From Methanobacterium veterum (GTDB taxonomy: Archaea > Methanobacteriota > Methanobacteria > Methanobacteriales > Methanobacteriaceae): DNA of 64,000 bases. The position numbers and the translations under genes were made by a program. The notes below the pieces were generated by a model. The model did not search any database. It had not been told where the DNA came from and saw nothing but the letters and a program-made list of their open reading frames with translations. Numbering within the stretch: position 1 is the first letter of the stretch; each line of letters opens with the position of its first letter. Positions 19,598-29,526 of this stretch are shown here, piece by piece. The stretch is taken from the NCBI RefSeq assembly GCF_000745485.1, contig NZ_KN050694.1, forward strand, positions 261,408-325,407, read 5' to 3'.

Positions 19598-20509
19598 TTA
19601 ATCCCCATCTGAGAAAATAGACATTCCCATTACTATCTGGCCGTTAGTATCACGTATGGGTACAGAACTACTAATTACTACGCTTTTTGTACCGTCTTCC
19701 TTTGAAATGATGATCTTTTCTTCTTCAACTTCTTCGCCGCTTGTAATAGAACGTGTTAATGGCCAGTCTTCAAGTTCATAGGGCCTCCCATCAGGGTGGG
19801 AGCAATTATAATAGCAGTATTCTGCAAGTTCTTCTATCTCTAAACAATCATCCCAGATATCTTCCAATTTTTTATTTTTAATAAGAGGTTTACCTGAAGA
19901 GGCTTCTACGATTAAAATTCCAACGGATAAATTGTTGATTAGAGAATTCAGTTTTGATCTTTCTATTTCTACAGTTTTGAGTGCATCAATCAATTTATTT
20001 TCTACATTTTCCCTTTCTTCAATTTCTTCCTGCAGTTTTCTTTCTGTTTCAAGCAGTTCTTTTTCATGCCATTCAATCAGCTCTCTCTGATCTTTATGGC
20101 TTTTCATTAATTCTTTTTCAGTTTCTTTACGTTCAATGGCGTAAGAAATTGAACGAGCCAACAACCGACCGTCGATCTGTCCTTTAATTAGATAGTCCTG
20201 GGCACCTTCACGAACAGCCTTAACAGCGATATCTTCATCATCAAATCCACTCATTATTACTATAGGTAACTCAGGGGTCTGATCATAAGTTCTAATAAAA
20301 GTATCAAATCCCCAGCTGTCAGGTAAATTTAAATCAAGGAGTAAAACATCAAAGGTGTCATTAAAAAGACTTTCAAATCCATTTTTAAGTCTATCAACAT
20401 GATTCAATTCAAACGAGATATTTGGTGTTTCTTTTAACATTTCCCGTATGATTACAGCATCTTCTCTGTTATCTTCTATTAATAAAATTTTGATAGGTTT
20501 ACTATTCAT
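19598..20509 (-). CDS. Response regulator with coiled coil and PAS domain
   Basis: The 303-residue protein has an N-terminal receiver (residues about 6-125, phospho-acceptor D59 in LLLDLNLPDS, IMSGFDDEDIAVKAVREGA), a coiled coil at about 130-190 (KELLETERKLQEEIEERENV), and a PAS-like domain at about 190-300 (NNLSVGILIVEASSGKPLI). There is no DNA-binding or enzymatic output domain. The PAS half resembles those of methanobacterial sensor kinases, so the protein may relay between kinases or be a kinase that lost its core. The start has GGAGGCGGA upstream. It stands alone, without a neighbouring kinase. Confidence 0.88.
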   Translation of the reverse strand: MNSKPIKILLIEDNREDAVIIREMLKETPNISFELNHVDRLKNGFESLFNDTFDVLLLDLNLPDSWGFDTFIRTYDQTPELPIVIMSGFDDEDIAVKAVREGAQDYLIKGQIDGRLLARSISYAIERKETEKELMKSHKDQRELIEWHEKELLETERKLQEEIEERENVENKLIDALKTVEIERSKLNSLINNLSVGILIVEASSGKPLIKNKKLEDIWDDCLEIEELAEYCYYNCSHPDGRPYELEDWPLTRSITSGEEVEEEKIIISKEDGTKSVVISSSVPIRDTNGQIVMGMSIFSDGD

Positions 20510-20663
20510 ATTTCCGCCTCCGTAACTGAGACAAGTGCATTATATAAATATGTTTAGTGTAATTTTGTAATATTTGTAATAATTTATAATTTTAATATTT
20601 TTATTTAAATAGGAACTGATTAATGAATTATTCTGATAAATACATTAGATCTCAAACTTTTAG

Positions 20664-21611
20664 TTAATATGTGGAATATTCATCATGTAGTCTGGAGAAG
20701 ATCAATGCCAAAGTAATTATATCCTGTCTGTTGTGCTCAATAATTGGAACTAAAGGCCCAATATTTTGAGTTTTAATATAAGTCTTATAGAATGCAGGCA
20801 CTAATCCACTGGGTACGTCATCTATTCGTTCTATACCAAATAAATGGTTTTCAATTGTTGTTAACTGGCAGTTTGGTAATTTATCACTCCATGTACGCCG
20901 TGAAAAGTGAAGTAAATCAAAGTGAGGCATGTTTAAATTCTTTTTAATGCCGAAATATTTCATTCTGTTTCGAATATAAGGAATATCAAATGTCTGCCCA
21001 TTAAATGTTACAAATACACTTTCATCTTCAACATGAGATGAGAAAGCATCTAAAACTGCACTTTCTTCCCCTACACTCCGTGACAGGTACTGGTTTACGC
21101 ATATTTCATTTCCATGAAGCTTGGCAACCCCTAAAAGGATTATTGGAACGTTACTAAATCCTAGAGTTTCTATATCTAAAAAGATGAAATCCTCATCATT
21201 AGAAAAACTAGATGAAAATAAGGACATAGGGTGTGATTTTGGGTAACATTCTGAAATTCTATCAGATATGTAGCAGTTGTTACAGCTGTCAATGATCTTT
21301 AATAAATTAGATGCTTCTCTGCCAAACCTTTCATGTTCTACCAGGTCTTCGACAGTTTTGTACCCTTCATTTTGTAATTTTAGTTCCCTTGATGCTCCAA
21401 TTCCGTTTAATAGTTTTAAATCTGATAAAATTTTTTCTCTTGCTTTTTCCTGATTTAATGTATTAAATTTGAGAGTGGATTTATTTTCTATATCATAACA
21501 GGTACCACTATCTGTAATAATTTCGTTACCATCTATTAGATCCTCGAGTGCGATTCCATCATGATCATCTAACAGTTTTTCCTTTAATTTCTGGGCATTT
21601 TCGTATTCCAT
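20664..21611 (-). CDS. RNase H-like 3'-5' exonuclease with HhH (YprB-like)
   Basis: The 315-residue protein combines a helix-hairpin-helix-like segment (LLNGIGASRELKLQNEGYKT, about residues 67-90) with a DnaQ-like exonuclease domain from about 140. Exonuclease motif I is FLDIETLG (D and E ligands), motif II is FNGQTFDIPYIRNR, and a late ENRQDIITLALIF-like segment (HNRQDIITL) supplies the last Asp. This matches the YprB/RNase H-like family found in archaea and firmicutes, probably a DNA or RNA trimming nuclease; the substrate is unknown. It is a single gene. The 21612-21962 gap after it is AT-rich with nothing recognised. Confidence 0.85.
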   Translation of the reverse strand: MEYENAQKLKEKLLDDHDGIALEDLIDGNEIITDSGTCYDIENKSTLKFNTLNQEKAREKILSDLKLLNGIGASRELKLQNEGYKTVEDLVEHERFGREASNLLKIIDSCNNCYISDRISECYPKSHPMSLFSSSFSNDEDFIFLDIETLGFSNVPIILLGVAKLHGNEICVNQYLSRSVGEESAVLDAFSSHVEDESVFVTFNGQTFDIPYIRNRMKYFGIKKNLNMPHFDLLHFSRRTWSDKLPNCQLTTIENHLFGIERIDDVPSGLVPAFYKTYIKTQNIGPLVPIIEHNRQDIITLALIFSRLHDEYSTY

Positions 21612-21962
21612 GTATTCATTTCCAAAAGTTTATTGTTCCTAATAATTTATGCTCTTATTGGAATTTTGGGCTTTTATACTTTTACATTTATCATATTTCA
21701 AACTTTATAAGTATATTGTTTTTTAATATTTTCAGCATAGAAAATACTATACATTGAAAATATTAGAGATTTTTGGAATATTTAATATTTCTAATACAAA
21801 AATGTAATTTTCTTAACGATTATATTAATCTGCAGATGAGTAAAATTTTTACATTACCTGTAATCAAATATAAGCAATATATTTTTAGTTTAGCAATATT
21901 TAAAGGAAATTATGGATTTAAAAGTTATTAATTTAAAATCTCACGGGTTCTATTGACTTGGC

Positions 21963-22028
21963 AAAGTTTAAATAGGAATTATGTAATATATTAGTTTGGA
22001 TATGAATAGTATGATAAGTATTACTTAT
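21963..22028 (+). promoter_or_regulatory. Promoter and palindromic operator of first AbrB gene
   Basis: AAAGTTTAAATA at 21963-21974 starts a block that is repeated ahead of the second AbrB gene at 22606, so the duplication included the promoter. ATAAGTATTACTTAT at 22014-22028 is a perfect 15-bp palindrome 21 bp before the ATG, a plausible autoregulatory AbrB site. The palindrome itself is not conserved in the second copy. Confidence 0.5.
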
Positions 22029-22049
22029 ATGAAATGAGGGAGGAATATT

Positions 22050-22268
22050 ATGGGAAGTTATAAAGATAACCATTTTTTTGGCAGTGTTAAAGTTGGTGAA
22101 CGTGGGCAAATTGTTATTCCTAAAGAAGCCAGGGACAAATTTGATATTAAACCTGGGGACAGCCTGGTAGTCTTTGGAAAAGATAAAAACCAAAAGCTCA
22201 TAATCGTAAAAGAGGATGTAATGAGAGATTTTGCGCTTAAAATACTGGAAGACTTAGACAGTCAATAG
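22050..22268 (+). CDS. AbrB/MazE/SpoVT-type DNA-binding protein, copy 1
   Basis: The 72-residue protein is a SpoVT/AbrB swapped-hairpin domain: GSVKVGERGQIVIPKEARDK followed by FDIKPGDSLVVFGKDKNQKL. Such proteins dimerise and bind AT-rich DNA as transition-state regulators or antitoxins. No toxin gene is next to it. A strong GAGGGAGGAA ribosome-binding site precedes the ATG. The protein is nearly identical along its length to the one at 22.7 kb, and the promoters are alike, so this is a recent tandem duplication. It is separated from copy 2 by about 430 bp of AT-rich DNA containing ATATGAT-like repeats at 22388-22440. Confidence 0.93.
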   Translation: MGSYKDNHFFGSVKVGERGQIVIPKEARDKFDIKPGDSLVVFGKDKNQKLIIVKEDVMRDFALKILEDLDSQ

Positions 22269-22605
22269 TGCTAATGTTATTTTTAGATAATGTGGCTTAA
22301 TTTATTTCGATTTTTAAATATCTCCTATTTTTTTTAAATCTTTTTAATTTTAAATTCTGTGCTTTTTAGTTAAGTATAAATATGATATTTATAATTTATA
22401 TGATTTAATATGAATTATATGATAAATATAATTTATATCGTAGACTAAATGGCCAGTTATAATTAAAAAAATAGTCTATTTTTAGCATTTTATTCAAAAT
22501 ATGTAACTTGTATGTGATGCGGCGAAATGTGTCTGGAAAAGGCAATCAAACTGGAAAATCAGCCTCTTTAAAAATGGATATAAAAATTAGTAAATGAATC
22601 CACAT

Positions 22606-22636
22606 AAAGTTTAAATATGAATTGTATGAAATACAT
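22606..22636 (+). promoter_or_regulatory. Promoter block of second AbrB gene
   Basis: AAAGTTTAAATATGAATT repeats the block at 21963 with few changes. Upstream, 22388-22440 holds several ATATGAT/ATAAAT half sites on both strands that could bind the AbrB proteins. Nothing else was recognised in 22269-22605. Confidence 0.4.
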
Positions 22637-22695
22637 GATTGAACATATATTAAATGTTAAATGTGATCTATGTAAAATAAAGGAGAAGTATAAAC

Positions 22696-22917
22696 ATGGG
22701 AAATTATAAGGATCGGCATTTTTGGGGCAGTGTTAAGGTAGGAGAGCGAGGACAGATCGTTATTCCTAAAGAAGCTAGAGATAGATTTGATATTAAACCT
22801 GGAGATAGTTTAGTAGTCTTTGGAAGAGACAAAAATCAGAAGCTTATACTCTTTAAAGGAGATGTAATGAGGGACTATGCACTTAAAATACTTGAAAATT
22901 TAGACAGTCAAGATTAA
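22696..22917 (+). CDS. AbrB/MazE/SpoVT-type DNA-binding protein, copy 2
   Basis: The 73-residue protein is a close paralogue of the 22050 protein: only about a dozen residues differ (for example FGRDKNQKLILFKGD against FGKDKNQKLIIVKED). The swapped-hairpin core GERGQIVIPKEARD is unchanged. Here the gene is followed after 22 bp by an MBL-fold hydrolase and then a TauE/SafE exporter, so it is probably the first gene of a three-gene operon and may control it. Copy 1 has no such partner and may bind the same sites. Confidence 0.93.
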   Translation: MGNYKDRHFWGSVKVGERGQIVIPKEARDRFDIKPGDSLVVFGRDKNQKLILFKGDVMRDYALKILENLDSQD

Positions 22918-22939
22918 TATATTCTTAGGAGTGATACAG

Positions 22940-23680
22940 GTGAAAATAGCAGATGGAATAGAAATGATAGAATTACCTATGAACATGATGAGAAGAGAAA
23001 GCACAATTCGACCAACATTAATATGGGATGATGATACAGTTATCCTGGTTGATGCAGGAATGGCAGGTACTTTACCCGTCATCAAAAAAGCAATGGAAGA
23101 TGCGGGCGTGCTACCCGAACGGCTTGATAAAATCATAGTTACACACCAGGATATTGACCATATCGGAGGTATTAAAGATATTCTTGACGAATTACCTGAA
23201 GTCAAAGTGCTTGCACATGAAGAAGATAAACCTTACATTAAAGGTGAAAAGAAACTTGTAAGAGTAAACGCAAAGTTTATGGAACGTATAAGCGATTTAT
23301 CAGAAGAAGAACAGAAAAAAGTTTTGTATATATTTGAAAATACCAATGCACCAGTTGATATAACTTTAGCTGATGGGGAGGAACTCGCAGACTGCGGAGG
23401 AATTGTAGTCATTCATACTCCCGGCCATACACCAGGACATATATGCTTGTACCATAAAGCAACTAAAACTCTCATAGTTGGAGATGCAATGAATATCTCT
23501 GAAGGACAACTTGTCGGAACAAATAACTTGATTTTAACAGAAGAAGATGCAAAAACAGCCGCAGCTTCGCTTAAAAAGTTTGAAAAATATGATGTTGAGA
23601 ATGTGATAACATATCACGGGGGTCTGTTTAACGATAACCCCAACCAGAAAATTAAAGATTTTAATAAAGATGAGGCGTAA
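22940..23680 (+). CDS. MBL-fold metallo-hydrolase
   Basis: The protein is about 246 residues with the beta-lactamase-like fold. The metal motif is THQDIDHIGG: the usual HxHxDH has Asp in place of the second His, a variant seen in several MBL subfamilies. Later ligands are visible in HTPGHTPGH, VGDAMN and TYHGG. An in-frame GTG at 22931 exists, but GGAGTGAT at 22928-22935 fits the GTG at 22940 better. Lying between an AbrB regulator and a TauE/SafE exporter, it could act on a sulfur compound or a thiol ester; this is inference. Cytosolic, with no signal peptide. Confidence 0.9.
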   Translation: MKIADGIEMIELPMNMMRRESTIRPTLIWDDDTVILVDAGMAGTLPVIKKAMEDAGVLPERLDKIIVTHQDIDHIGGIKDILDELPEVKVLAHEEDKPYIKGEKKLVRVNAKFMERISDLSEEEQKKVLYIFENTNAPVDITLADGEELADCGGIVVIHTPGHTPGHICLYHKATKTLIVGDAMNISEGQLVGTNNLILTEEDAKTAAASLKKFEKYDVENVITYHGGLFNDNPNQKIKDFNKDEA

Positions 23681-23685
23681 TTTGA

Positions 23686-24468
23686 ATGTTTGATTTTAAT
23701 TTAATTCTTATTCCTTTATTTGGATTTCTTATAGGCCTCTTCGTGTCCACTTTAGGTGGGGGCGGAGGAGGGTTGTATGTACCTGTTTTGACGTTGATTT
23801 TTGGCGTAACTCCGCAGGTGGCTGTGGCTACATCTCTAGCATCTGTTTTACCCACCACTGCTGCAGGTGCCTTAAGTCATTATCGTGAAGGTAATGTAGA
23901 TATTCGTACAGGATTAATTTTAGGAATTGGCGGAATAGTGGGTACGGTAATAGGGGCATACATTGCTAATATGATACCTCCAGTGCTTTTAAAAAAGCTT
24001 TTAGGTGCTTTTATGTTAATAATGCTGATTCCAACACTAAGAAGTATGCTTAAAAGACGTAAAAACAAAAATGAAGTTAAAAAAGAATCTTCAAAACTTA
24101 CTGGACCCAAAAGGATTATAGCCTCTCTTTTCGGAGTGGCAGGTGGAATACTGGCAGGAGGTTTTGGACTAAGTGGAACACCGCCAGTTACTGCAGGGCT
24201 TTATAGTTTAGGCCTGCCTGCCATGATGGTGGTAGGTACAACTATATTTGTACTCATCTTTAACTCTGTTACAGGTATAGGAACATATTTATTATTAGGA
24301 AGGCTTGATATACCTTTGGTACTCCTTCTTGGATGCGGATCAGTTGTAGGTGCCTTTTTAGGACCTAAATTGCTTAAAAAAATTAACCCCAAAAATTTTG
24401 AAAAAATCTACGGGCCTTTGACCATGGGCATCATGCTTATTTCAGGCGCAGCATTACTACTGACATGA
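23686..24468 (+). CDS. TauE/SafE family sulfite/anion exporter
   Basis: The 260-residue protein has about eight membrane segments in the two repeated halves typical of TauE/SafE (DUF81). The glycine-rich GGGGGGLYVPVLTLIFGVTP and VAVATSLASVLPTTAAG of the first half have counterparts GGFGLSGTPPVTAGLYSLG and VVGTTIFVLIFNS in the second. Members export sulfite, sulfoacetate or related anions. It starts five bases after the MBL gene, so both are one operon. A decayed paralogue follows directly, showing a tandem duplication. Confidence 0.93.
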   Translation: MFDFNLILIPLFGFLIGLFVSTLGGGGGGLYVPVLTLIFGVTPQVAVATSLASVLPTTAAGALSHYREGNVDIRTGLILGIGGIVGTVIGAYIANMIPPVLLKKLLGAFMLIMLIPTLRSMLKRRKNKNEVKKESSKLTGPKRIIASLFGVAGGILAGGFGLSGTPPVTAGLYSLGLPAMMVVGTTIFVLIFNSVTGIGTYLLLGRLDIPLVLLLGCGSVVGAFLGPKLLKKINPKNFEKIYGPLTMGIMLISGAALLLT

Positions 24469-24539
24469 AGTGGTAGTCTACATTGAATTTTGCCAATAAA
24501 CTTGGTCAGAGAAACGAACAGTTTTATGTAGGTCACTTA

Positions 24540-25318
24540 ATGTTTGATTTTAGTCTGATCCTTCATCATTTACTGGATTTATTATAGACCTGCTTGTAAC
24601 AACTCGTGGAGGGGGAGTGGATCATTGTATGTGCCCATCTTAACCCTCCCGGTGTATCTGCAGGTGGGTGTGGCTACGTCGCTGGCAATGATACTTCCTA
24701 CCACTGCAGTGCCTACAGCCACCGCCGCATGGGAAATACAGAAGTCTGTAAGGGATTTGGGAGTTGGAGGAATAATAGGTACATTAATAGGAGCATATGT
24801 TGCCAATATGATTCCATCTTACATTTTAAAGAAACTATTGGGTGTTCTTTTACTTGTAACTGCAGTTCCAATGATAAGAAGATTTTTAAATGAACATAAG
24901 CAGAACAAAAAGGATAATGAAAAAGTTGACAATAAAAATGGAACTAAAAAACACTTAATGGACCTAAAATAATTATAGCATCTTTGGAGTTGCTGGTTGG
25001 ATACTGGCAGGAATTTTTGGATTAAGTGGAACAGGACCTGTTACAGTAGGGCTTTACAGTTTAGGCTTGCCTACTTTAATGGTGGTGGGTACAACAATAT
25101 TTGTACTTGTGTTTAATTCAGTAGCAGGTATTGGTGGCTATTTTATGTTAGGCAGATTTGATCTGAGTTTAACACTCCTTTTAGGCAGTGGTGCAGTTAT
25201 AGGTGCACTTTTAGGGCCTAAATTACTTTGAAGAATTGACAGGGCTATTATAAAGAGGTTTATACCACCAGTACTCATAGTTATTTCTATAATTTTTGGT
25301 ATATCGCTGATACTTTAG
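24540..25318 (+). pseudogene. Decayed second TauE/SafE exporter
   Basis: The sequence follows the 23686 gene almost from its ATG (FDFSLILHHLLDLL, then glycine-rich remnant) through VGVATSLAMILPTTAV, GGIIGTLIGAYVANMIPSYIL, GLSGTGPVTVGLYSLGLPTLMVV and the end (ISIIFGISLIL). Reading is broken by a TAG near 24584, a frameshift before 24625, a further break near 24970, and a TGA near 25228. About 20 residues corresponding to SHYREGNVDIRTGLIL are lost. The longest open piece is 24625-24972. It is a tandem duplicate that has lost function. Confidence 0.88.
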
Positions 25319-25593
25319 TCAAAATAGCATTGTTCTGCCTAATTACTTTTTAAGTAAGCTTTATAAAAAAATTAATTAAACTGCAGAACCTATTTTTTAT
25401 GGTAACCTGCTGCTTTTAATAAATCAATTGTAAAAAGATTATATCATTGATATTGCTAAAGCCAGTTTATTTAGACAGATATCACTTAAATAAAGCAGGT
25501 AATCCCATTTTGTTAAATTAATCCAAAAAGGATAAGTTTTATACATTATAGCTCTTAAATAAATTAATATTTGATGATTTCTGGAGAAAGAAT

Positions 25594-26583
25594 ATGGACC
25601 GTGATAACTTTAAAAAATATCTGTTTATAATAAACAGCGATAAGATCAGTAAATATCTAATGAATAGAATTAATGGATATGCTGTAATTTTATTTTTAGG
25701 TGCAATAATACTAAATATGGTGATATTTTTTTATTTTAACAGCTTGAATTTCCTTTCTAGTGTGGAAAACAGACTTGATTTCATGGTTTTTATTTTAACG
25801 GTTATATTGGTTGATGCTACCCTTTCATTATTGTCTTTTACATATATTCTGGTTATTAAAGAAGATGATAAAGGTTCAATGGATTTGAAGGGGACAGAAA
25901 TTGTCAGTGATAAATCACCTGCTGAGATAAGTTACTTAATTAAAAACTGGAAAGATGGACTGAAAACTAAATCTGAACATCTACAAAACCAGAAAAAGAA
26001 GCTCTTAAAATACATCGATAAAATAGAGACTAGCAGTTTAGCTGAACAAGAAAAAACAGCTGATGAAGGAAAAATGCACACAAAAAGAAAAAATGATGTG
26101 CATAAAATGAAAAAGATGGATAGGAACAGTAGATTGCCTGTTTATATGATTGAGTCTAAATTAATGAAAATCAGCGACGATTTAAACGTTTTTGATGATA
26201 ACCTGGAAGAACTTGAAAGTGATGAAATTAAATCTCATTTAAAAGAAGCTCTGAGTTTAAATGAGAACTTAAAAGACCTTGAAAACGAGCTGGTTGAAAA
26301 TTTAACACTTTTAGAGTATTCTATGGAAGTATACAACTTCAAAACTCTAAAATTGATTGGAAGACTGTTTTTCCAGAGTTCAATATCTATTATTATGGGG
26401 TTTTTCATTTTAGGAATTTTAATATATTTACTGCCAAATCCTACTGTTTTAGGAGCCCTTCAAAGCTTTGGGAATATGCCTCTACAGTTAATCCTGCTTA
26501 TTGCAACCATTTTCATTCTAGATGGGTCATGGTCATTCTTGAGGGCAATTCACTCCTTTTTCAATCTGTACATAAGGGATTAA
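25594..26583 (+). CDS. Membrane protein with central coiled coil, function unknown
   Basis: The 329-residue protein has two membrane segments near residues 30-50 and 65-90, a long charged region (about 95-245) rich in Lys and Glu with coiled-coil character (KTKSEHLQNQKKKLLKYIDK), and two more membrane segments near 255-280 and 295-315. I recognise no family. The topology puts the coiled region on the cytoplasmic side if the two hairpins insert in the usual way. It has a GGAGAAAG ribosome-binding site and stands alone, after the TauE/SafE pseudogene. Confidence 0.8.
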   Translation: MDRDNFKKYLFIINSDKISKYLMNRINGYAVILFLGAIILNMVIFFYFNSLNFLSSVENRLDFMVFILTVILVDATLSLLSFTYILVIKEDDKGSMDLKGTEIVSDKSPAEISYLIKNWKDGLKTKSEHLQNQKKKLLKYIDKIETSSLAEQEKTADEGKMHTKRKNDVHKMKKMDRNSRLPVYMIESKLMKISDDLNVFDDNLEELESDEIKSHLKEALSLNENLKDLENELVENLTLLEYSMEVYNFKTLKLIGRLFFQSSISIIMGFFILGILIYLLPNPTVLGALQSFGNMPLQLILLIATIFILDGSWSFLRAIHSFFNLYIRD

Positions 26584-26719
26584 TGACTTAAATTTTATTT
26601 TTTTTTTAATATTTTGTGGTCATGATTTTAAATGTTTTATCTTTTGTTATGATTACCAAATTACATTTTAATCTGCAGATTGAATTGATTTAAATTTTAT
26701 TTTTTATGTTTGGTTTTTG

Positions 26720-29437
26720 CTAAGAGTTAACATGAGTGATGGGAATGGTAAAATAAAATGTTGAACCCTTACCGTATTCTGATTCAACCCAAATTCTCCC
26801 GCCGTGCTGTTCTATGATTCGCTTGACTATAGCCAAACCAATTCCTGTACCCTGATATTCTCCAATGCTGTGTAATCGTTTGAAAATTTCAAATATATGG
26901 TCTTTATACTGTTCTTCTAAGCCTATTCCATTATCACTAACAGAAAATATATGTTCATCTTCTTCTTTTTTAGCTGAAATATGGATCTTAGGTTGTAATC
27001 CTTCTTTTCGAAACTTTAAAGCATTTCCAATAAAATTCTGAAACACACGTGAAATTTGGTCCTTATTTGCAGTTATTGATGGAAGTTTGTCATAGATTAT
27101 TTCTGCATTGCATGCTTCAATCGAAGAATGGAGATTAATTAACGCATTATCAAGTGCTTCTTGACTATTAAACTCAGTAAATTCTCTTTTTTGTGTTCTC
27201 ACCTGAGAATAATCAAGCAGCCCCTGGATCATATCCTTCAACCGCTGTGCACCACTTTCTATATATTCAATAAAATCATCAGCGTCCTGGTCAAACTTTC
27301 CCCCATAACGCATTTTTAAGAGTCCAGCATAGTTGCCCATGGTACGTAACGGTTCCTGTAAATCATGACTGGTAATATAGGCAAAACTCCGTAATTCCTT
27401 GTTTGAACGTTCTAATTCTTGTATTATTTGTTTTAGTTGTTTTTCTGCATTTTTACGTTTTGTAATATCACGAAAAACAATTTGAATTGAAGGTTTTCTT
27501 TTGTAGGTTAAAGCTGTTATCATTACTTCTACATCTATGGGTGTTCCATCTAATTTTAGAAATTTTTCTTCATATAAAGGCTCGGATCCCCCTTCTTTAT
27601 ATAGCCGAGTAATTCTTTTTTTTACATCTTCTTTATAATCTGGATGTACAAAATCAAGTATTGGCTTTCCAATTAACTCTTCAGGGTTTCCTCCTGCAAT
27701 TTTTGCTGCAGAATCATTGATTGCTAGAATTATGCCTTCACTGTGAATAGCCCATGCATCAAAAGATTCTCTAAGTAATCTGCGGTATATTTCTTCACTT
27801 TCTTTTAAAGCTGATTCTGCTTTTTTACGTTCGCTGATATCCCTTGAAACTGCAAGAACTACATCCTTTCCTTTAAGCTTGAAAAAATGGGTTGCAACTT
27901 CAAAAGGTATTTTGGATCCATCTTTAGCTATTAAAACACTTTCATGTCGGGCATATCCTTTTTCTGACATTTCAGATGCTATTTCTGCATCAGAAACATC
28001 TGTATCTTGATGAACTATGTCATAAGGAGTCATATTCAAAAATTCTTCTCTGCTGTAACCTAAAAGGTTAGTCCCCACGTCATTTACTTCAATAAAGTTT
28101 CCTACGGCTCTATTTTTCTTTACTTCAGATAGTGTTATCATATCATTTGCATTATTTACAATTCCACGGAATTTTTCCTCACTTTCGCTTAATGCTTTAT
28201 ATGCTTCTTCCAGTTCCTTTGTACGTTCCTCTACTTTTTCTTCGAGATGATCATGCGCTTCTTTTAACTGCATTTCAGCTTTTTTACGTTTTGTAATGTC
28301 CGTAAACATTGCAAATGAGCCTGCAAAATTGTTATTTTTATCCGTAAGTGGTGTTCCTGAAACTTGAGTCCATACTTCAGACCCGTTCTTATTCTGAAAT
28401 CTTCTTTCATAACGCTCTGAAATTCCCTTTTTTCGAGACTCCCTTTTAAGATTATGATCATGAATATCTTCGGGGAATAAGAAAAAATCAAATGATTTTC
28501 CAATCATCTCTTCAATTGTATAACCCAACATTTCAGCCATTTTTTGATTGGCAAATGTTATATTGAAATTGTTATCTATAACCCAAATGCCCTCATTTGC
28601 GGTTTCAACAATCTGACGGTATTTTTTTTCACTTTTATGAATAGCTTTTTCAGCTTTTTTACGTTTTGTAATGTCCCTGGTTACTCCTAATACCTCATTA
28701 ACTTCTCCTTTTTTATTCATCAAGAATGTTATCACCACTTCTGTAGGTACGATACTGCCGTCTTTACGAATTTGGTCTACTTCATTAGTTTGAACCCTTG
28801 CTGATTCATCACCACTTTTAAGGGCATTTATACGAGAAGGCATATTTTTTATAATAGATTGATATGAGTTAGGAGTTAAAACCTCTTCCATGGATTGTGA
28901 AAGCACTTCTTGAGCAGTATATCCCCTTAATTGATATACTGATGGACTTACATAGTTAAATCTGCCAGAATTAATATCTAAAATCCATACAACATCACCC
29001 ATATTTTCAGAAATCAGACGGTAATGTTTTTCACTTTCCTTTAATTTTTTCTCTGTAGTTTTATATTCACTTATATCTTCAAAAATTGCAGCAAATTTCC
29101 CTTTTTCAGGAGAAGTAACTACAATTCGAAAATATTTATCCAGTGGTTCAAAATAAGCTTCAAAATGTTCAGGTTCGCCAGTTATTGCAACTTTTGAGTA
29201 AATATCAATATATGGAGGGATAGCTACATTGTAAATTGCAGACGCTTTCTTTCCTAATACTTCCTCTCTTTTAAATCCAGTTATATTCTCATAAGCAGGA
29301 TTCACATCAATAATAACATAATCAACAGCATTATTTGATGAATCGTATACAATCTCATGAACTGCAACTCCTTCAAGCATATTGTCAAATACTTTAAGCC
29401 GATTTTCTATTGTAGATTCATAAGCTTTTTTCATCAT
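26720..29437 (-). CDS. Multi-PAS sensor histidine kinase
   Basis: The 905-residue soluble kinase has about five PAS domains in series (roughly 10-130, 140-260, 267-385, 420-540, 545-665), with short coiled linkers ending in the ITKRKKAE-type motif, and a HisKA dimerisation helix whose SHDLQEPLR near residue 688 carries the phospho-accepting His. The HATPase domain follows with NALKFRKEG, DNGIGLEEQ and GTGIGLAIVKRI. No membrane segment is seen, so it senses something internal, such as redox state or a bound cofactor. No receiver gene is adjacent. Its promoter side faces a repeat element at 29.5 kb. Confidence 0.95.
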   Translation of the reverse strand: MMKKAYESTIENRLKVFDNMLEGVAVHEIVYDSSNNAVDYVIIDVNPAYENITGFKREEVLGKKASAIYNVAIPPYIDIYSKVAITGEPEHFEAYFEPLDKYFRIVVTSPEKGKFAAIFEDISEYKTTEKKLKESEKHYRLISENMGDVVWILDINSGRFNYVSPSVYQLRGYTAQEVLSQSMEEVLTPNSYQSIIKNMPSRINALKSGDESARVQTNEVDQIRKDGSIVPTEVVITFLMNKKGEVNEVLGVTRDITKRKKAEKAIHKSEKKYRQIVETANEGIWVIDNNFNITFANQKMAEMLGYTIEEMIGKSFDFFLFPEDIHDHNLKRESRKKGISERYERRFQNKNGSEVWTQVSGTPLTDKNNNFAGSFAMFTDITKRKKAEMQLKEAHDHLEEKVEERTKELEEAYKALSESEEKFRGIVNNANDMITLSEVKKNRAVGNFIEVNDVGTNLLGYSREEFLNMTPYDIVHQDTDVSDAEIASEMSEKGYARHESVLIAKDGSKIPFEVATHFFKLKGKDVVLAVSRDISERKKAESALKESEEIYRRLLRESFDAWAIHSEGIILAINDSAAKIAGGNPEELIGKPILDFVHPDYKEDVKKRITRLYKEGGSEPLYEEKFLKLDGTPIDVEVMITALTYKRKPSIQIVFRDITKRKNAEKQLKQIIQELERSNKELRSFAYITSHDLQEPLRTMGNYAGLLKMRYGGKFDQDADDFIEYIESGAQRLKDMIQGLLDYSQVRTQKREFTEFNSQEALDNALINLHSSIEACNAEIIYDKLPSITANKDQISRVFQNFIGNALKFRKEGLQPKIHISAKKEEDEHIFSVSDNGIGLEEQYKDHIFEIFKRLHSIGEYQGTGIGLAIVKRIIEQHGGRIWVESEYGKGSTFYFTIPITHVNS

Positions 29438-29526
29438 TCTATCGGGGTAGGCTGATTTTCATTTATTAGGATTCGCTCCGGGGAATATTGTGTAAATATT
29501 GCTATTTAAATTATTATGTAATTTTT

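Noticed and set aside
22050..22917. Toxin-antitoxin locus because of AbrB/MazE-like proteins
   Set aside because: No toxin-sized gene follows either copy; the second leads into an MBL hydrolase instead.
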